Shown in pieces: positions 40,102-52,609 of a stretch of DNA of 64,000 nt. A model generated the notes under the pieces. That model did no database searches, was not told the DNA's origin, and saw nothing but the letters and a program-made list of their open reading frames with translations. Source of the DNA: Calliopsis andreniformis (lineage: Eukaryota > Arthropoda > Insecta > Hymenoptera > Andrenidae); assembly GCF_051401765.1 (NCBI RefSeq), contig NW_027480422.1:13224001-13288000 (forward strand). The letters run 5' to 3'. Made by a program: the position numbers and the translations under genes. The first letter of the stretch is position 1, and every line of letters starts with the position of its first letter.

Positions 40102-42093
40102 CCTAGGCTTCACCCAAGGGCGTTGCTCCGCCAGATCGAATGGTTAGGGCCTAAGATGTAAACGCCATAAGCATAAAATACGATATATGTACAATAGTTT
40201 TTCAATCGTATAAAACGAATAATTGCAACCAGTGTGAAAGTAATGGCCATTTCAACGTCCCGGGCATCCTACTTAACTCTGAGGCATTGCTCCACCAGAT
40301 CGAATACATAGTGCCCTAGAAGTCAACGCCAGAGGCATAAAGTACAATCAAAATCCAACAGTTTGTCCATCGTATAACAGGAATAATTGCAACATGCTTG
40401 AAGGTAATGGTCATTTCTACGTTGCGGCCAATATAGGTTTTGCTCTAGGGCGTTGCTCCACCACATCGAATAGTTAGGGCCTTAGGAGTCAACGCCTGAA
40501 GCCTAAAATACAATAAAAATACAACATTTTTTTCATCGTATAACAGGCGATAATTGCAACCAGTGTGAAAGATATGGTCACTTCTACGTTCCGGGCAACC
40601 TAGGCTTCACTCTGGGACGTTGTTCCACCATATCGAATAGTTAGGGCCTATGAAGTCAACGCCAGAAGCATAAAATACAATATAAATACAACAGCTTTTC
40701 CATCGTATAAAAGGAATAATTGCAACCAGTGTGAAAGTAATGGTCATTTCTACATTCCGGGCAACCTAGGTTTCACTCTTGGGCGTTGCTCCACCACACC
40801 GAATAGCTACGGCCTTAGAAGTCAAGTCCAGAAGCATAAAATACAATAAAAATACAACAGTTTCTCCATCGTATAAAAGGAATAATTGCAACCAGTGTGA
40901 AAGTAATGGTAATTTCTACGTTCCGGGCATCCTAAGCTTCACTCTAGGGCGTTGCTCCACCAGATCGAATAGTTAGTGCCTTAGAAGTCAACGCCTGAAG
41001 CATAAAATACAACATAAGTACAATAGTTTTTCCATCCTATAAAATGAATAATTGCAAACAGTGTGAAAGTAATGGTCATTTCTACGTTACGGGCATCCTA
41101 GGCTTCACTCTAGGGCGTTGCTCCTCCACATCGAATAGTTAGGGCCTTAGAAGCCAACGCCCGAAGCATAAAATACAAAACAAATAGAACAGTTTTTCCA
41201 TTGTATAAAACGAATAATTGCAACCAGTGTGAAAGCTATGGTCATTTCTGCGTTCCGGGTAACCTAGGCTTCACCCTAGGGCGTTGCTCCACCAGATCGA
41301 ATAGTTAGGGCCTTAGAAGTCAGCGCCCGAAGCATAAAATATAATAAAGTTACAACAGTTTTTCCTTCGCATAACTGGAATAATTGCAACCAGTGTGAAG
41401 GATATGGTCATTTCTACGTTCCGGGCAGCCTAGGTTTCGCTCTAGGGCGTTGCTCCACCAGATCCAATAGCTAGGGACTTAGAATTCAACGCCAGGTGGC
41501 ATAAAATACAATAAAAATACAACAGTTTTTCCATCGAATAAAAGGAATAATTGCAACCAGTGTGAAAGTTATGGTCATTTCTACGTTCCGGGCAACCTAG
41601 GCTTAACTCCAGGGCGCTGCTCCACGAGATCGAATAGTTAGCGACTTTGAATACAACGCCAGAAGCATAAAATAGAATAAATATGAAACAGATTTTCCAT
41701 CGTATAACAGGAAAGCTGCAACCAGTGTGAAAGTACTGGTCATTTCTATGTTCCGGGTAACCTAGGCTTCACTCTAGGGCGTCGCTCCACCAGATCGAGC
41801 AGCTAGGTACTTAGAATTCAACGCCAGAAGAATAAAATACAACATAACTACAACAGCTTTTCCATCGTATAAAATGAATAAGTGCAAACAGTGTGAAAGT
41901 AATGGTCATTTCTACGTTCCGGGCAACCTATGCTTCACTCTAGGGCGTTGCTCCAACAGATCGAATAGTTAGGGCCTTAGAAGTCAACGCCCGAAGCATA
42001 AAATACAAAATAAATAGAACAGTTTTTCCATTGTATACAATGAATAATTGCAACCAGTGTGAAAGCTATGGTCATTTCTACGTTCCGTGCAAC
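40102..42093 (+). repeat. 13-mer HOR, copy 3, with one monomer deleted
   Basis: This is nearly identical to copy 2 up to about 41,490. There GCCAGGTGGCAT (copy 2: GCCAGGAGCAT) precedes a clean loss of one 166-bp monomer: the stretch before GTGTGAAAG comes from one monomer and the stretch after it from the next. The unit is therefore 12 monomers. It ends where CTCTTGGGCG replaces CCCAAGGGCG, passing into a block seen at 27.0 and 32.5 kb. Confidence 0.9.
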
Positions 42094-42835
42094 CTAGGCT
42101 TCACTCTTGGGCGTTGCTCCACCACATCGAATATCTACGGCCTTAGAAGTCAACGCCAGATGCATAAAATACAATATAGATACAACAGTTTTTCCATCGT
42201 ATAAAAGGAATAATTGCAACCAGTGTGAAAGTAATGGTCATTTCTACATTCCGGGCAACCTAGGTTTCACTCTTGGGCGTTGCTCCACCACACCGAATAG
42301 CTACGGCCTTAGAAGTCAACTCCAGAAGCATAAAATACAATAAAAATACAACAGTTTCTCCATCGTATAAAAGGAATAATTGCAACCAGTGTGAAAGTAA
42401 TGGTAATTTCTACATTCCGGGCAACCTAGGTTTCGCTCTTGGGCGTTGCTCCACGAGATCGAACAGCTAGGGACTTAGAATTCAAAGCCAGAAGAATAAA
42501 ATGCAAAATAAATAGAACAGTTTTTCCATTGTATAAAACGAATAATTGCAACCAGTCTGAAAGTTATGGTCATTTCTACGTTACGGGCAACCTGGGCTTA
42601 ACCCTAGAGCGTTGCTCCACCAGATCGAATCGCTATGGACTTAGAATTCAACGCCAGAAGAATAAAATACAACATAAGTACAACATTTTTTCCATCATAT
42701 AGAATGAATAATTGCAAACAGTGTGAAAGTAATGGTAATTTCTACGTTCCGGGCATCCTAAGCTTCACTCTAGGGCGTTGCTCCACCAGATCGAATAGTT
42801 AGTGCCTTAGAAGTCAACGCCTGAAGCATAAAATA
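42094..42835 (+). repeat. Block shared with 32.5-33.2 kb
   Basis: This matches about 32,483-33,224 at offset 9,611 (9,610 after the 1-bp loss in the partner) and 27,008-27,749. Markers are GAATATCTACGG, CCAGTCTGAAAG and GAATCGCTATGG. The offset of 9,611 equals that between 29.4-30.0 and 39.0-39.6 kb, so both pairs may descend from one larger duplication that was later interrupted by 13-mer expansion. Confidence 0.82.
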
Positions 42836-45800
42836 CAACATAAGTACAACAGTTTTTCCATCCTATAAAATGAATAATTGCAAACAGTGTGAAAGTAATG
42901 GTCATTTCTACGTTACGGGCATCCTAGGCTTCACTCTAGGGCGTTGCTCCTCCACATCGAATAGCTACGGCCTTAGAAGTCAACGCCAGATGCATAAAAT
43001 ACAATATAGATACAACAGTTTTTCCATCGTATACAATGAATGATTGCAAACCTTGTGAATGTAACGGTCATTTCTACGTTACGGGCAACCTAGGCTTCAC
43101 TCTAGGGCGTTGCTCCACCAGACCGAATAGCTAGGGCCTCAGAAGTCAACGCCAGAAGCATAAAATACAATAAAAATACAACAGTCTTTCTATCGTATAA
43201 CAGGAACAATTGCAACCAGTATGAAGGTAATGGTCATTTCTACGTTTCGGGCAACATAGGCTTCACTCTTGGACGTTGCCTCACGAGATCGAATAGATAG
43301 GACCTTACAAGTCTACGCCAGAAGCATAAAATACAATATAAATACAACAGCTTTTCATCGTATAACAGGAGTATTTGCAACCAGTGTGAAAGTAATGGTC
43401 ATTTCTACGTTCCGGGCAACCTAGGCTTCACACTAGGGCGTTGCTCCACCAGATCGAATATTTAGGGCCTTAGAAGTCAGCGCCCGAAGCATAAAATACA
43501 ATAAAAATGCAACAGTCTTTCCATCGTGTAACAGGAATAATTGCAACCAGAGTGAAGGTGATGGACATTTCTACGTTCCGGGCAACCTAGGCTTCACTCT
43601 GGGGCGTTGTTCCACCATATCGAATAGTTAGGGCCTATGAAGTCAACGCCAGAAGCATAAAATACAATATAAATACAACAGCTTTTCCATCGAATAAAAG
43701 GAATAGTTGCAACCAGTGTGAAAGTAATGGTCATTTCTACATTCCGGGCAACCTAGGTTTCACTCTTGGGCGTTGCTCCACCACACCGAATAGCTACGGC
43801 CTTAGAAGTCAACTCCAGAAGCATAAAATACAATAAAAATACAACAGTTTCTCCATCGTATAAAAGGAATAATTGCAACCAGTGTGAAAGTAATGGTAAT
43901 TTCTACATTCCGGACAACCTAGGTTTCGCTCTTGGGCGTTGCTCCACAAGATCGAACAGCTAGGGACTTAGAATTCAAAGCCAGAAGAATAAAATGCAAA
44001 ATAAATAGAACAGCTTTTCCATTGTATAAAACGAATAATTGCAACCAGTCTGAAAGTTATGGTCATTTCTACGTTACGGGCAACCTGGGCTTAACCCTAG
44101 GGCGTTGCTCCACCAGATCGAATCGCTATGGACTTAGAATTCAACGCCAGAAGAATAAAATACAACATAAGTACAACATTTTTTCCATCATCATAGAATG
44201 AATAATTGCAAACAGTGTGAAAGTAATGGTAATTTCTACGTTCCGGGCATCCTAAGCTTCACTCTAGGGCGTTGCTCCACCAGATCGAATAGTTAGTGCC
44301 TTAGAAGTCAACGCCTGAAGCATAAAATACCACATAAGTACAACAGTTTTTCCATCCTATAAAATGAATAATTGCAAACAGTGTGAAAGTAATGGTCATT
44401 TCTACGTTACGGGCATCCTAGGCTTCACTCTAGGGCGTTGCTCCTCCACATCGAATAGTTAGGGCCTTAGAAGCCAACGCCCGAAGCATAAAATACAAAA
44501 CAAATAGAACAGTTTTTCCATTGTATAAAACGAATAATTGCAACCAGTGTGAAAGCTATGGTCATTTCTACGTTCCGGGTAACCTAGGCCTCACTCTAGG
44601 GCGTTGCTCCACCAGATCGAATAGTTAGGGCCTTAGAAGTCAACGCCAGAAGCATAAAATACAACATAAATACAACAGCCTTTAAATCATATGAAACGAA
44701 TAGTTGCAACCAGTGTGAAAGTTATTGTCATTTCTACGTTACGGGCAACCTAGGCTCAACTATAGGGCGTTGCTTCACCAGATCGAATAGTTAGGGACTT
44801 TGAATACAACGCCAGCATCATTAAATACAATAAAAATGCAACAGTTTTTCCATCGTAGAACAGGAATAACTCCAACCTGTGTGAAAGTACAGGTCATTTC
44901 TACGTTCCGGGTAACCTAGGCTACACTCTAGGGCATTGCTGCACCAGATCGAATAGCTAGGGACTTAGAACTCAACGCCAGAAGAATAAAATACAACATA
45001 AGTACAACAGTTTTTCCATCGTATAAAATGAATAAGTGCAAACAGTGTGAAAGTAATGGTCATTTCTAAGTTCCGGGCAACATAGGCTTCACTGTAGGGC
45101 GCTGCTCCACCAGATCGAATATTTAGGGCCTTAGAAGACAGAGCCCGAAGCATAAAATACAATAAAAATGCAACAGTCTTTCCATCGTGTAACAGGAATA
45201 ATTGCATCCAGAGTGAAGGTGATGGACATTTCTACGTTCCGGGCAACCTAGGCTTCACTCTAGGGCGTTGCTCCACCAGATCGAATAGCTAGGGCCTTAG
45301 AAGTCAACGCCAGAAGCATAAAATACAATAAAAATACAACAGTCTTTCCATCGTATAACAGGAATAATTGCAACCAGTATGAATGTAATGGTCATTTATA
45401 CGTTTCGGGCAACATAGGCTTCACTCTTGGACGTTGTCTCACGAGATCGAATAGATAGGACCTTACAAGTCAACGTCAGAAGCATAAGATACAATATAAA
45501 TACAACAGTTTTTCCATCGTATACAATTAATAATTGCAAACATTGTGAAAGTAACAGACATTTTTACGTTCCCGGAAACCTAGGCTTCACTCTAGGGCGT
45601 TGTTCCACCAGATCGAATAGTTAGGGCCTTAGAAGTCAACGCCAGAAGCATAAAACACAGTATAAATACAACAGCTTTTCCATTGTATAAACCGAATAAT
45701 TGCAACCAGTGTGAAAGTTATGGTCATCTCTACGTTCCGGCCAACATAGGCTTCACTCTTGGACGTTGCCCCACCAGATCGAATAGCTAGGACCTTAGAA

Positions 45801-46297
45801 GTCAATGCCAGAAGCAGAAAATACAATAAAAATGCAACAGATTTTCCATCATATAAAACGAATAGTAGCAACCAGTGTGAAAGTTATGGTCATTTCTACG
45901 TTCCGTGCAACCAAGGCTTCAGTCTAGGGCGTTGTTCCACCAGATCGAATAGCTAGGGCCTTAGAAGTCAACGCCCGAAGCATAAAATACAGAATTAATA
46001 GAACAATATTTCCATTGTACAAAAGGAAAAATTGCAGCCAGTGTGAAAGTTATGGTCATTTCTACGTTCCGTGCAACCTAGGCTTCACACTAGGGCGTTG
46101 CTCCACCACATCGAATAGCTACGGCCTTAGAGCTCAACGCCAGAAGCATAAAATACAATATAAATACAACAGTTTTTCAATCGTATACAATTAATAATTG
46201 CAAACATTGTGAAAGTAACGGTCATTTCTACGTTCCGGGCAACCTAGGCTTGACTTTAGGCCGTTGCTCCACCAGATCGAATAGCTATGGCCTTAGA
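42836..46297 (+). repeat. Mosaic of left-domain monomers
   Basis: About 42,836-42,960 resembles 38,860-38,970, and about 43,000-43,310 resembles 21,450-21,760. About 43,330-43,600 resembles 33,240-33,650. About 43,700-44,330 resembles 16,310-16,980, with CATCATCATAG at 44,186 (one base longer). About 44,640-45,130 resembles 1,340-1,830. About 45,280-46,297 contains monomers (ATTAATAATTGCAAACATTG, CCAAGGCTTCAGTC) with no close partner that I could find in the window. Confidence 0.7.
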
Positions 46298-47085
46298 AGT
46301 CAACGCCAGAAGCATAAAATACAATAAAAATACAACAGTCTTTCCATCGTATAACAGGAATAATTGCAACCAGTATGAAGGTAATGGTCATTTATACGTT
46401 TCGGGCAACATAGGCTTCACTCTTGGACGTTGTCTCACGAGATCGAATAGATAGGACCTTACAAGTCAACGCCAGAAGCATAAAATACAATATAAATACA
46501 ACAGCTTTTCCATCGTATAACAGGAATAATTGCAACCAGTGTGAAAGAGATGTTCATTTCTACGTTCCGCGCAACGTAGGCTTCACTCTAGGGCGTTGCT
46601 CCACCACATCGAATAGCTACGGCCTTAGAAGTCAACGCCAGAAGCATAAAATGCAAAAAAATACAACAGTTTTTCCACCGTATAACAGGAATAATTGCAA
46701 CCAGTGTGGAGGTGATGGTCATTTTTACGTTCCGAGCAACCTAGGCTTCACTCTAGGGCGTTGCTCCACCAGATCGAATAGTTAGGGCCTTAGAAGTCAA
46801 CGCCAGAAGCATAAAATACAATATAAATACAACAGCCTTTAAATCATATGAAACGAATAGTTGCAACCAGTGTGAAAGTTATTGTCATTTCTACGTTACG
46901 GGCAACCTAGGCTCAACTATAGCGCGTTGCTTCACCAGATCGAATAGTTAGGGACTTTGCATACAACGCCAGAATCATTAAATACAATAAAAATGCAACA
47001 GTTTTTCCATCGTAGAACAGGAATAACTCCAACCTGTCTGAAAGTACAGGTCATTTCTACGTTCCGGGTAACATAGGCTACACTC
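46298..47085 (+). repeat. Block repeated from 857-1,644
   Basis: This is the partner of the block at the left edge (offset 45,441). Differences are small: GATGTTCATTTC for GATGGTCATTTC at about 46,551, ATAGCGCG for ATAGGGCG, and GTTGCTCCACC for ATTGCTGCACC at the right end. It is the last recognisable left-domain material before the more diverged middle domain. Confidence 0.8.
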
Positions 47086-50000
47086 TAGGGCGTTGCTCCA
47101 CCAGGTCGAATAGCTAGGGACTTAGAATTCAGCACCAGAAGAATATAATACATCGTATGTACAACAGTTTTTCCATGGTATAAAATGTATAATTGCAAGC
47201 AGTGTGAAGGTAATGGTCATTTCTACGTTCCGGGCAACCTAGGCTTCACTCTAGGGCGTTCCTCCACCACATCGAATAGTTAGGGCCTTAGAAGTCAATG
47301 TCAGAAGCATAAAATACAATATAAATACAACAGCTTTTCCATCGTATATAATGTATATTTGCAAACAGTGCAAAAGTAAAGGTCATTTCTACGTTCCGGG
47401 CAACCTAGGCTTCACTCTAGGGCGTTCTTACACCAGATCGAATAGTTAGGGCCTAAGAAGTCAAGGCCAGAAGCATAAAATACAATATAAATACAACAGC
47501 ATTTCCATCGTATATAATGTATATTTGCAAACAGTGTGAAAGCAAAGGTCATTTCTACGTTCCGGGCAACCTAGGCTTAACTGTAGGGCGTTGCACCACC
47601 AGATCGAATAGTTAGGGCCTTAGAAGTCAACGCCCGAATCATGAAATACAAAATAAATAGAACAGTTTTTTCATTGTGTAGAATGAATAATTGCAACCAG
47701 TGTTAAAGTTATGGCCATTTCTACGTTCCGGGCAACCTTGGCTTAACTCCAGGGCGTTGCTCCACCAGATCGAATAGCTAGGGACTTAGAAGTCAACGCC
47801 GGAGGCATAAAATACAATAAAAATGCAACAGGTTTTCCATTGCATAAGAGGAGTAACTTCAACCAGTGTGAAAGTACTGGTCATTTCTACGTTCCGGGTA
47901 ACCTAGGCTTCACTCTAGGGCGTTGTTCCACCAGATCGAGTAGCTAGGGACTTAGAATTCAACGCCAGAAGAGTAATATACAACATAAGTACAACAGTTT
48001 TACCATCGTATAAAATGAATAATCGCAAACAGTGTGAAGGTGATGGTCATTTCTACGTTCCGGGCAACCTAGGCTTCACTCTAGGGCGTTTCTCCACAAC
48101 ATCGAATAGTTAGGGCCTCAGAAGTCCGTGCCAGAAGCATAAAATACAATATAAATACAACAGTACTTCCCTTGTATATAAGGAATAATTGCAACCAGTG
48201 TGAAAGCTATGGTCATTTCTACGTTCCGGGCAACCTAGGCTTAACTCCAGGGCGTTGTTCCACCAGATCGAATAGTTAGGGACTCTGAGTACAACGCCAG
48301 AAGCATAAAATACAATAAAAATGCAACAGTTTTTCCATCGTTTAACAGGATAGCTGCAACCAGTGTGAAAGTACTGGTCATTTCTATGTTCCGGGTAACC
48401 TAGACTTCACTCTAGGGCGTTCCCCCACCAGATCGAATAGCTAGGGACTTATAATTCGACGCCCAGAAGAATAAAACACAACATAAGTATAACAGTTTTT
48501 CCATCGTATAAAATGTATAATTGCAAGCAGTGTGAAGGTAATGGTCATTTCTACGTTCATGGCAACCTAGGCATTACTCTAGAGCATTGCTCCACCAGAC
48601 CGAATAGTTAGGGCCTAAGAAGACAACGCCAGAAGCATAAAATACAATATAAATACAACAGCTTTTCCATCGTGTGTAATGTATATTAGCAAACAGTGCA
48701 AAAGTAAAGGTCATTTCTACGTTCCGGGCAACCTAGGCTACACTCGAGGGCGTTGTTCCACCAGATCGAATAGTTAGGTTTAAGAAGTCAACGCCAGAAG
48801 CATTAAATACAATATAAATACAACAGTTTTTCCCTTGTATATAAGGAATAATTGCAATCAGTGTGAAAGCTATGGTCATTTCTACGTTCCGGGCAACCTA
48901 GGCTTCACTGCAGGGCGATGCGCCACCAGATCAAATAGTTAGGGCCTAAGAAGTCAACGCCAGAAGCATAAAACACAATATAAATACAACAGCTTTTCCA
49001 TCGTATATAATGTATATTTGCAAACAGTGTGAAAGCAAAGGTCATTTCTACGTTCCGGGCAACCTAGGCTTAACTGTAGGGCGTTGCACCACCAGATCGA
49101 ATAGTTAGGGCCTTAGAAGTCAACGCCCGAATCATGAAATACAAAATAAATAGAACAGTTTTTTCATTGTATAGAACGAATAATTGCAACCAGTGTTAAA
49201 GTTATGGCCATTTCTACGTTCCGGGCAACCTTGGCTTAACTCCAGGGCGTCCCTCCACCAGATCGAATAGTTAGCGACTTTGAATACAACGCCAGAAGCA
49301 TAAAATACTATGAAAATGCACCAATTTTTCCATTGTATAACAGGAATAACTGCAACCAGTGTGAAAGTACTGGTCATTTCTACGTTCCGGGTAACCTAGG
49401 CTTCACTCTAGGGCGTTGCTCCACCAGATCGAATAGCTAGGGACTTAGAATTCAACGCCAGTAGAATAAAATACAACATAAGTACAACAGTTTTACCATC
49501 GTATAAAATGAATAATCGCAAACAGTGTGAAGGTGATGGTCATTTCTACGTTCCGGGCAACCTAGGCTTCACTCTAGGGCGTTTCTCCACCACATCGAAT
49601 AGTTAGGGTCTAAGAAGTCAACGCCAGAAGCATAAAATACAATATAAATACAACAGCTTTTCCATCGTATATAATGAATATTTGCAAACATTGTAAAAGT
49701 AACGGTCATTTCTACGTTCGGGGCAACCTAGGCTTCACTCTTGGGCGTTCCTCCACCAGATCGAATAGTTAGGGACTTAGAATTCCACGCCAGAAGCATA
49801 AAATACAACATAAGTACAACAGTTTTTCCATCGTATAACAGGAATAATTGCAACCAGTTTGAAATTACAGGTCATTTCTACGTTCCGGGCAACCTAGGCT
49901 TCGCTTGAGGGCGTTGCTCCACCAGATCGAATAGCTAGGGACTTAGAAGTCAACGCCAGAAGCATAAAATACAATAAAAATACATCAGTTTTTCCATCGT

Positions 50001-51250
50001 ATAAAAGGAATAATTGCAACCAGTGTCAAAGTAACGGTCATTTCTACGTTCCGGGCAACCTAGGCTTCACTCTTCGGCGTTGCTCCATCACATCGAATAG
50101 CTGCGGCCTTAGAAGTCAACTCCAGAAGCATAAAACACAATATAAATACAACAGCTTTTCCATCGCATAAAATGAATGATTGCAAACACTGTGAAAGTTA
50201 TGGTCATTTCTACTTTCCGGGCAACCTAGGTTTAACTCCAGGGCGTTGTTCCACCAGATCGAATAGTTAGGGACTTTGAATACAACGCCAGAAGCATAAA
50301 ATACTATAAAAATGCAACAGTTTTTCCATCGTATAACAGGAACGCTGCTACCAGTGTGAAAGTACTGGTCATTTCTATGTTCCGGGTAACCTAGACTTCA
50401 CTCTAGGGCGTTCCACCACGAGATCGCATAGCTAGGGACTTAGAATTCAACGCGAGAAGGATAAAATACAACATAAGTATAACAGTTTTTCCATCGTATA
50501 AAATGTATAATTGCAAGCAGTGTGAAGGTAATGGTCATTTCTACGTTCCTGGCAACCTAGGCTTTACTCTAGAGCATTGCTCCACCAGATCGAATAGTTA
50601 GGGCCTAAGAAGACAACGCCAGAATCATAAAATACAATATAAATACAACAGCTTTTCCATCGTATGTAATGTATATTTGCAAACAGTGTAAAAGTAAAGG
50701 TCATTTCTACGTTCCGGGTAACCTAGGCTTCACTCTAGGGCGTTATTCCACCAGATCGAATAGTTAGGGCCCAAGAAGTCAACGCCAGAAGCATAAAATA
50801 CAATATAAATACAACAGCTTTTCCATCGTATATAATGTATACTTGCAAACAGTGTGAAAGTTATGGTCATTTCTACTTTCCGGGCAACCTAGGCTTAACT
50901 CCAGGGCGTTGTTCCGCCAGATCGAATAGTTAGGGACTTTGAATACAACGCCAGAAGCATAAAATACTATAAAAATGCAACAGTTTTTCCATTGTATAAC
51001 AGGAATAACTGCAACCAGTGTGAAAGTACTGGTCATTTCTACGTTCCGGGTAACCTAGGCTTCACACTAGGGCGTTGCTCCACCAGATCGAGTAGCTAGG
51101 GACTTAGAATTCAATGCCAGAAGAATAAAATACAACATAAGTACAACAGTTTTACCATCGTATAAAATGAATAATCGCAAACAGTGTGAAGGTAATGGTC
51201 ATTTCTACGTTCCGGGCAACCTAGGCATCACCCTAGGGCGTTGCTCTACC
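47086..51250 (+). repeat. Middle domain: diverged monomers with weak 9-, 10- and 12-mer echoes
   Basis: About 25 monomers carry variants rare elsewhere: TATATAATGTATATTTGC, GCAAAGGTCATTTC, AACCTTGGCTTAAC, AATCATGAAATAC and TAGAGCATTGC. TATATAATGT recurs at 47,511 and 49,004 (1,493 bp, 9 monomers), with similarity over about 47,495-47,757 and 48,988-49,250. GTACTGG recurs at 48,371 and 50,362 (1,991 bp, 12 monomers) and at 49,367 and 51,026 (1,659 bp, 10 monomers). Copies differ at many bases, so these duplications look older than those on either side. Confidence 0.75.
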
Positions 51251-52609
51251 ACATCGAATAGCCACGGCCTTAGAAGTCAACGCCAGAAGCATAAAATACA
51301 ATATAAATAAAACAGTTTTTTCATCGTATAAAATGATTAATTGCAAACTTTGTGAAATTAACGGTCATTTCTACGTTCCGGGCAACCTAGGCTTCACTCT
51401 AGGCCGTTGCTCCACCAGATCGAATACATAGGGCCTTAGAAGTCAACGCCAGAAGCATAAAGTACATTAAAAATCCAACAGTTTGTCCATCGTATAACAG
51501 GAATAATTGCCACCAGTGTGAAAGTTTTGGTCATTTCTGCACTCCGGGCAACCTAGGCTTCACTCTAGGGCGTTGCTCCTCCAGATAAAATAGTTAGGGC
51601 CCAGGTAGTCAACGCCAGAAGCATAAAATACAATATAAATACAACAGTTTTTCAATCGTATAACAGGAATAATTACAAACAGAGTGAAAGATATGGTCAT
51701 TTCTACGTTGCGGGCAACCTAGGCTTCACTCTAGGGCATTGCTCCACCACATCGAATAGCTACGGCCTTAGAAGTCAACGCCATAACTATAAAAAAGAAT
51801 ATAAATACAACAGTTTTTCCATGGTATAACAGGAATAATTGCAACCAGTGTGAAAGTGATGGTCATTTCTACGTTCCGGGAAACCTAGGCTTCAGTCTTG
51901 GGCGTGGTTCCGCCAGATCGAATAGTTAGGGCCTAAGAAACCTACGCCAGAAGCATAAAATACAATATAAATACCACAGTTTTTCCGTCGTATAACAGGA
52001 ATAATTGCAACCAGAGAGAAGGTGATGGTCATTTCTAAGTTCCGTGCAACCTAGGCTTCACTCTAGAGCGTTGCTCCACCAGATTGAATAGCTAGGACCT
52101 TAGAAGTCAACGCCAGAAGCACAAAATAAAATAAAAATACAAGAGTTATTCCATCCTATAACAGGAATAATTGCAACCAGTGTGAAAGTAATGGGCATTT
52201 CTACGTTCCGTGCAACCTAGGCTTCACTCTAGGGCGTTGGTCCACCAGGCCGTATAGTTAGGACCTTAGAAAACAACTCCAGACGCATAAAATACAATAT
52301 AAATACAACAGTTTTTCCACGGTATAAAACGAATAATTGCAACCAGTATGAAAGTTATGCTCATTTCTACGTTCCGGGCAACCTAGGCTTCACTCTAGGG
52401 CGTTGCTCCACCACATCGAATAGCTGCGGCCTTAGAAGTCAACGCCAGAAGCATAAAATACAATATAAATACAACAGTTTTTCAATCGTACGACAGGAAT
52501 AATTGCAAGCAGTGTGAAAGATATGGTCATTTCTTCGTTGCGAGCATCCTAGGCTTCACTCTAGGGCATTGCTCCACCACATCGAAAAGCTACGGCCTTA
52601 GAAGTCAAC
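51251..52609 (+). repeat. Right-domain monomers, first copy of the 0.71-kb block
   Basis: Monomers switch to GCTACGGCC or GGGCCTAAGAAG after the first box. About 51,772-52,485 (CCATAACTATAAAAAAG, GAAACCTACGCC, CCAGAGAGAAGG, AAAATAAAATAAAAATACAAG, CCAGGCCGTATAG) recurs at 55,437-56,150 (offset 3,665) and 61,762-62,425 (a further 6,325). CCAGGCCGTATAG here is CCAGGCCGAATAG in the other two copies. Confidence 0.8.
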
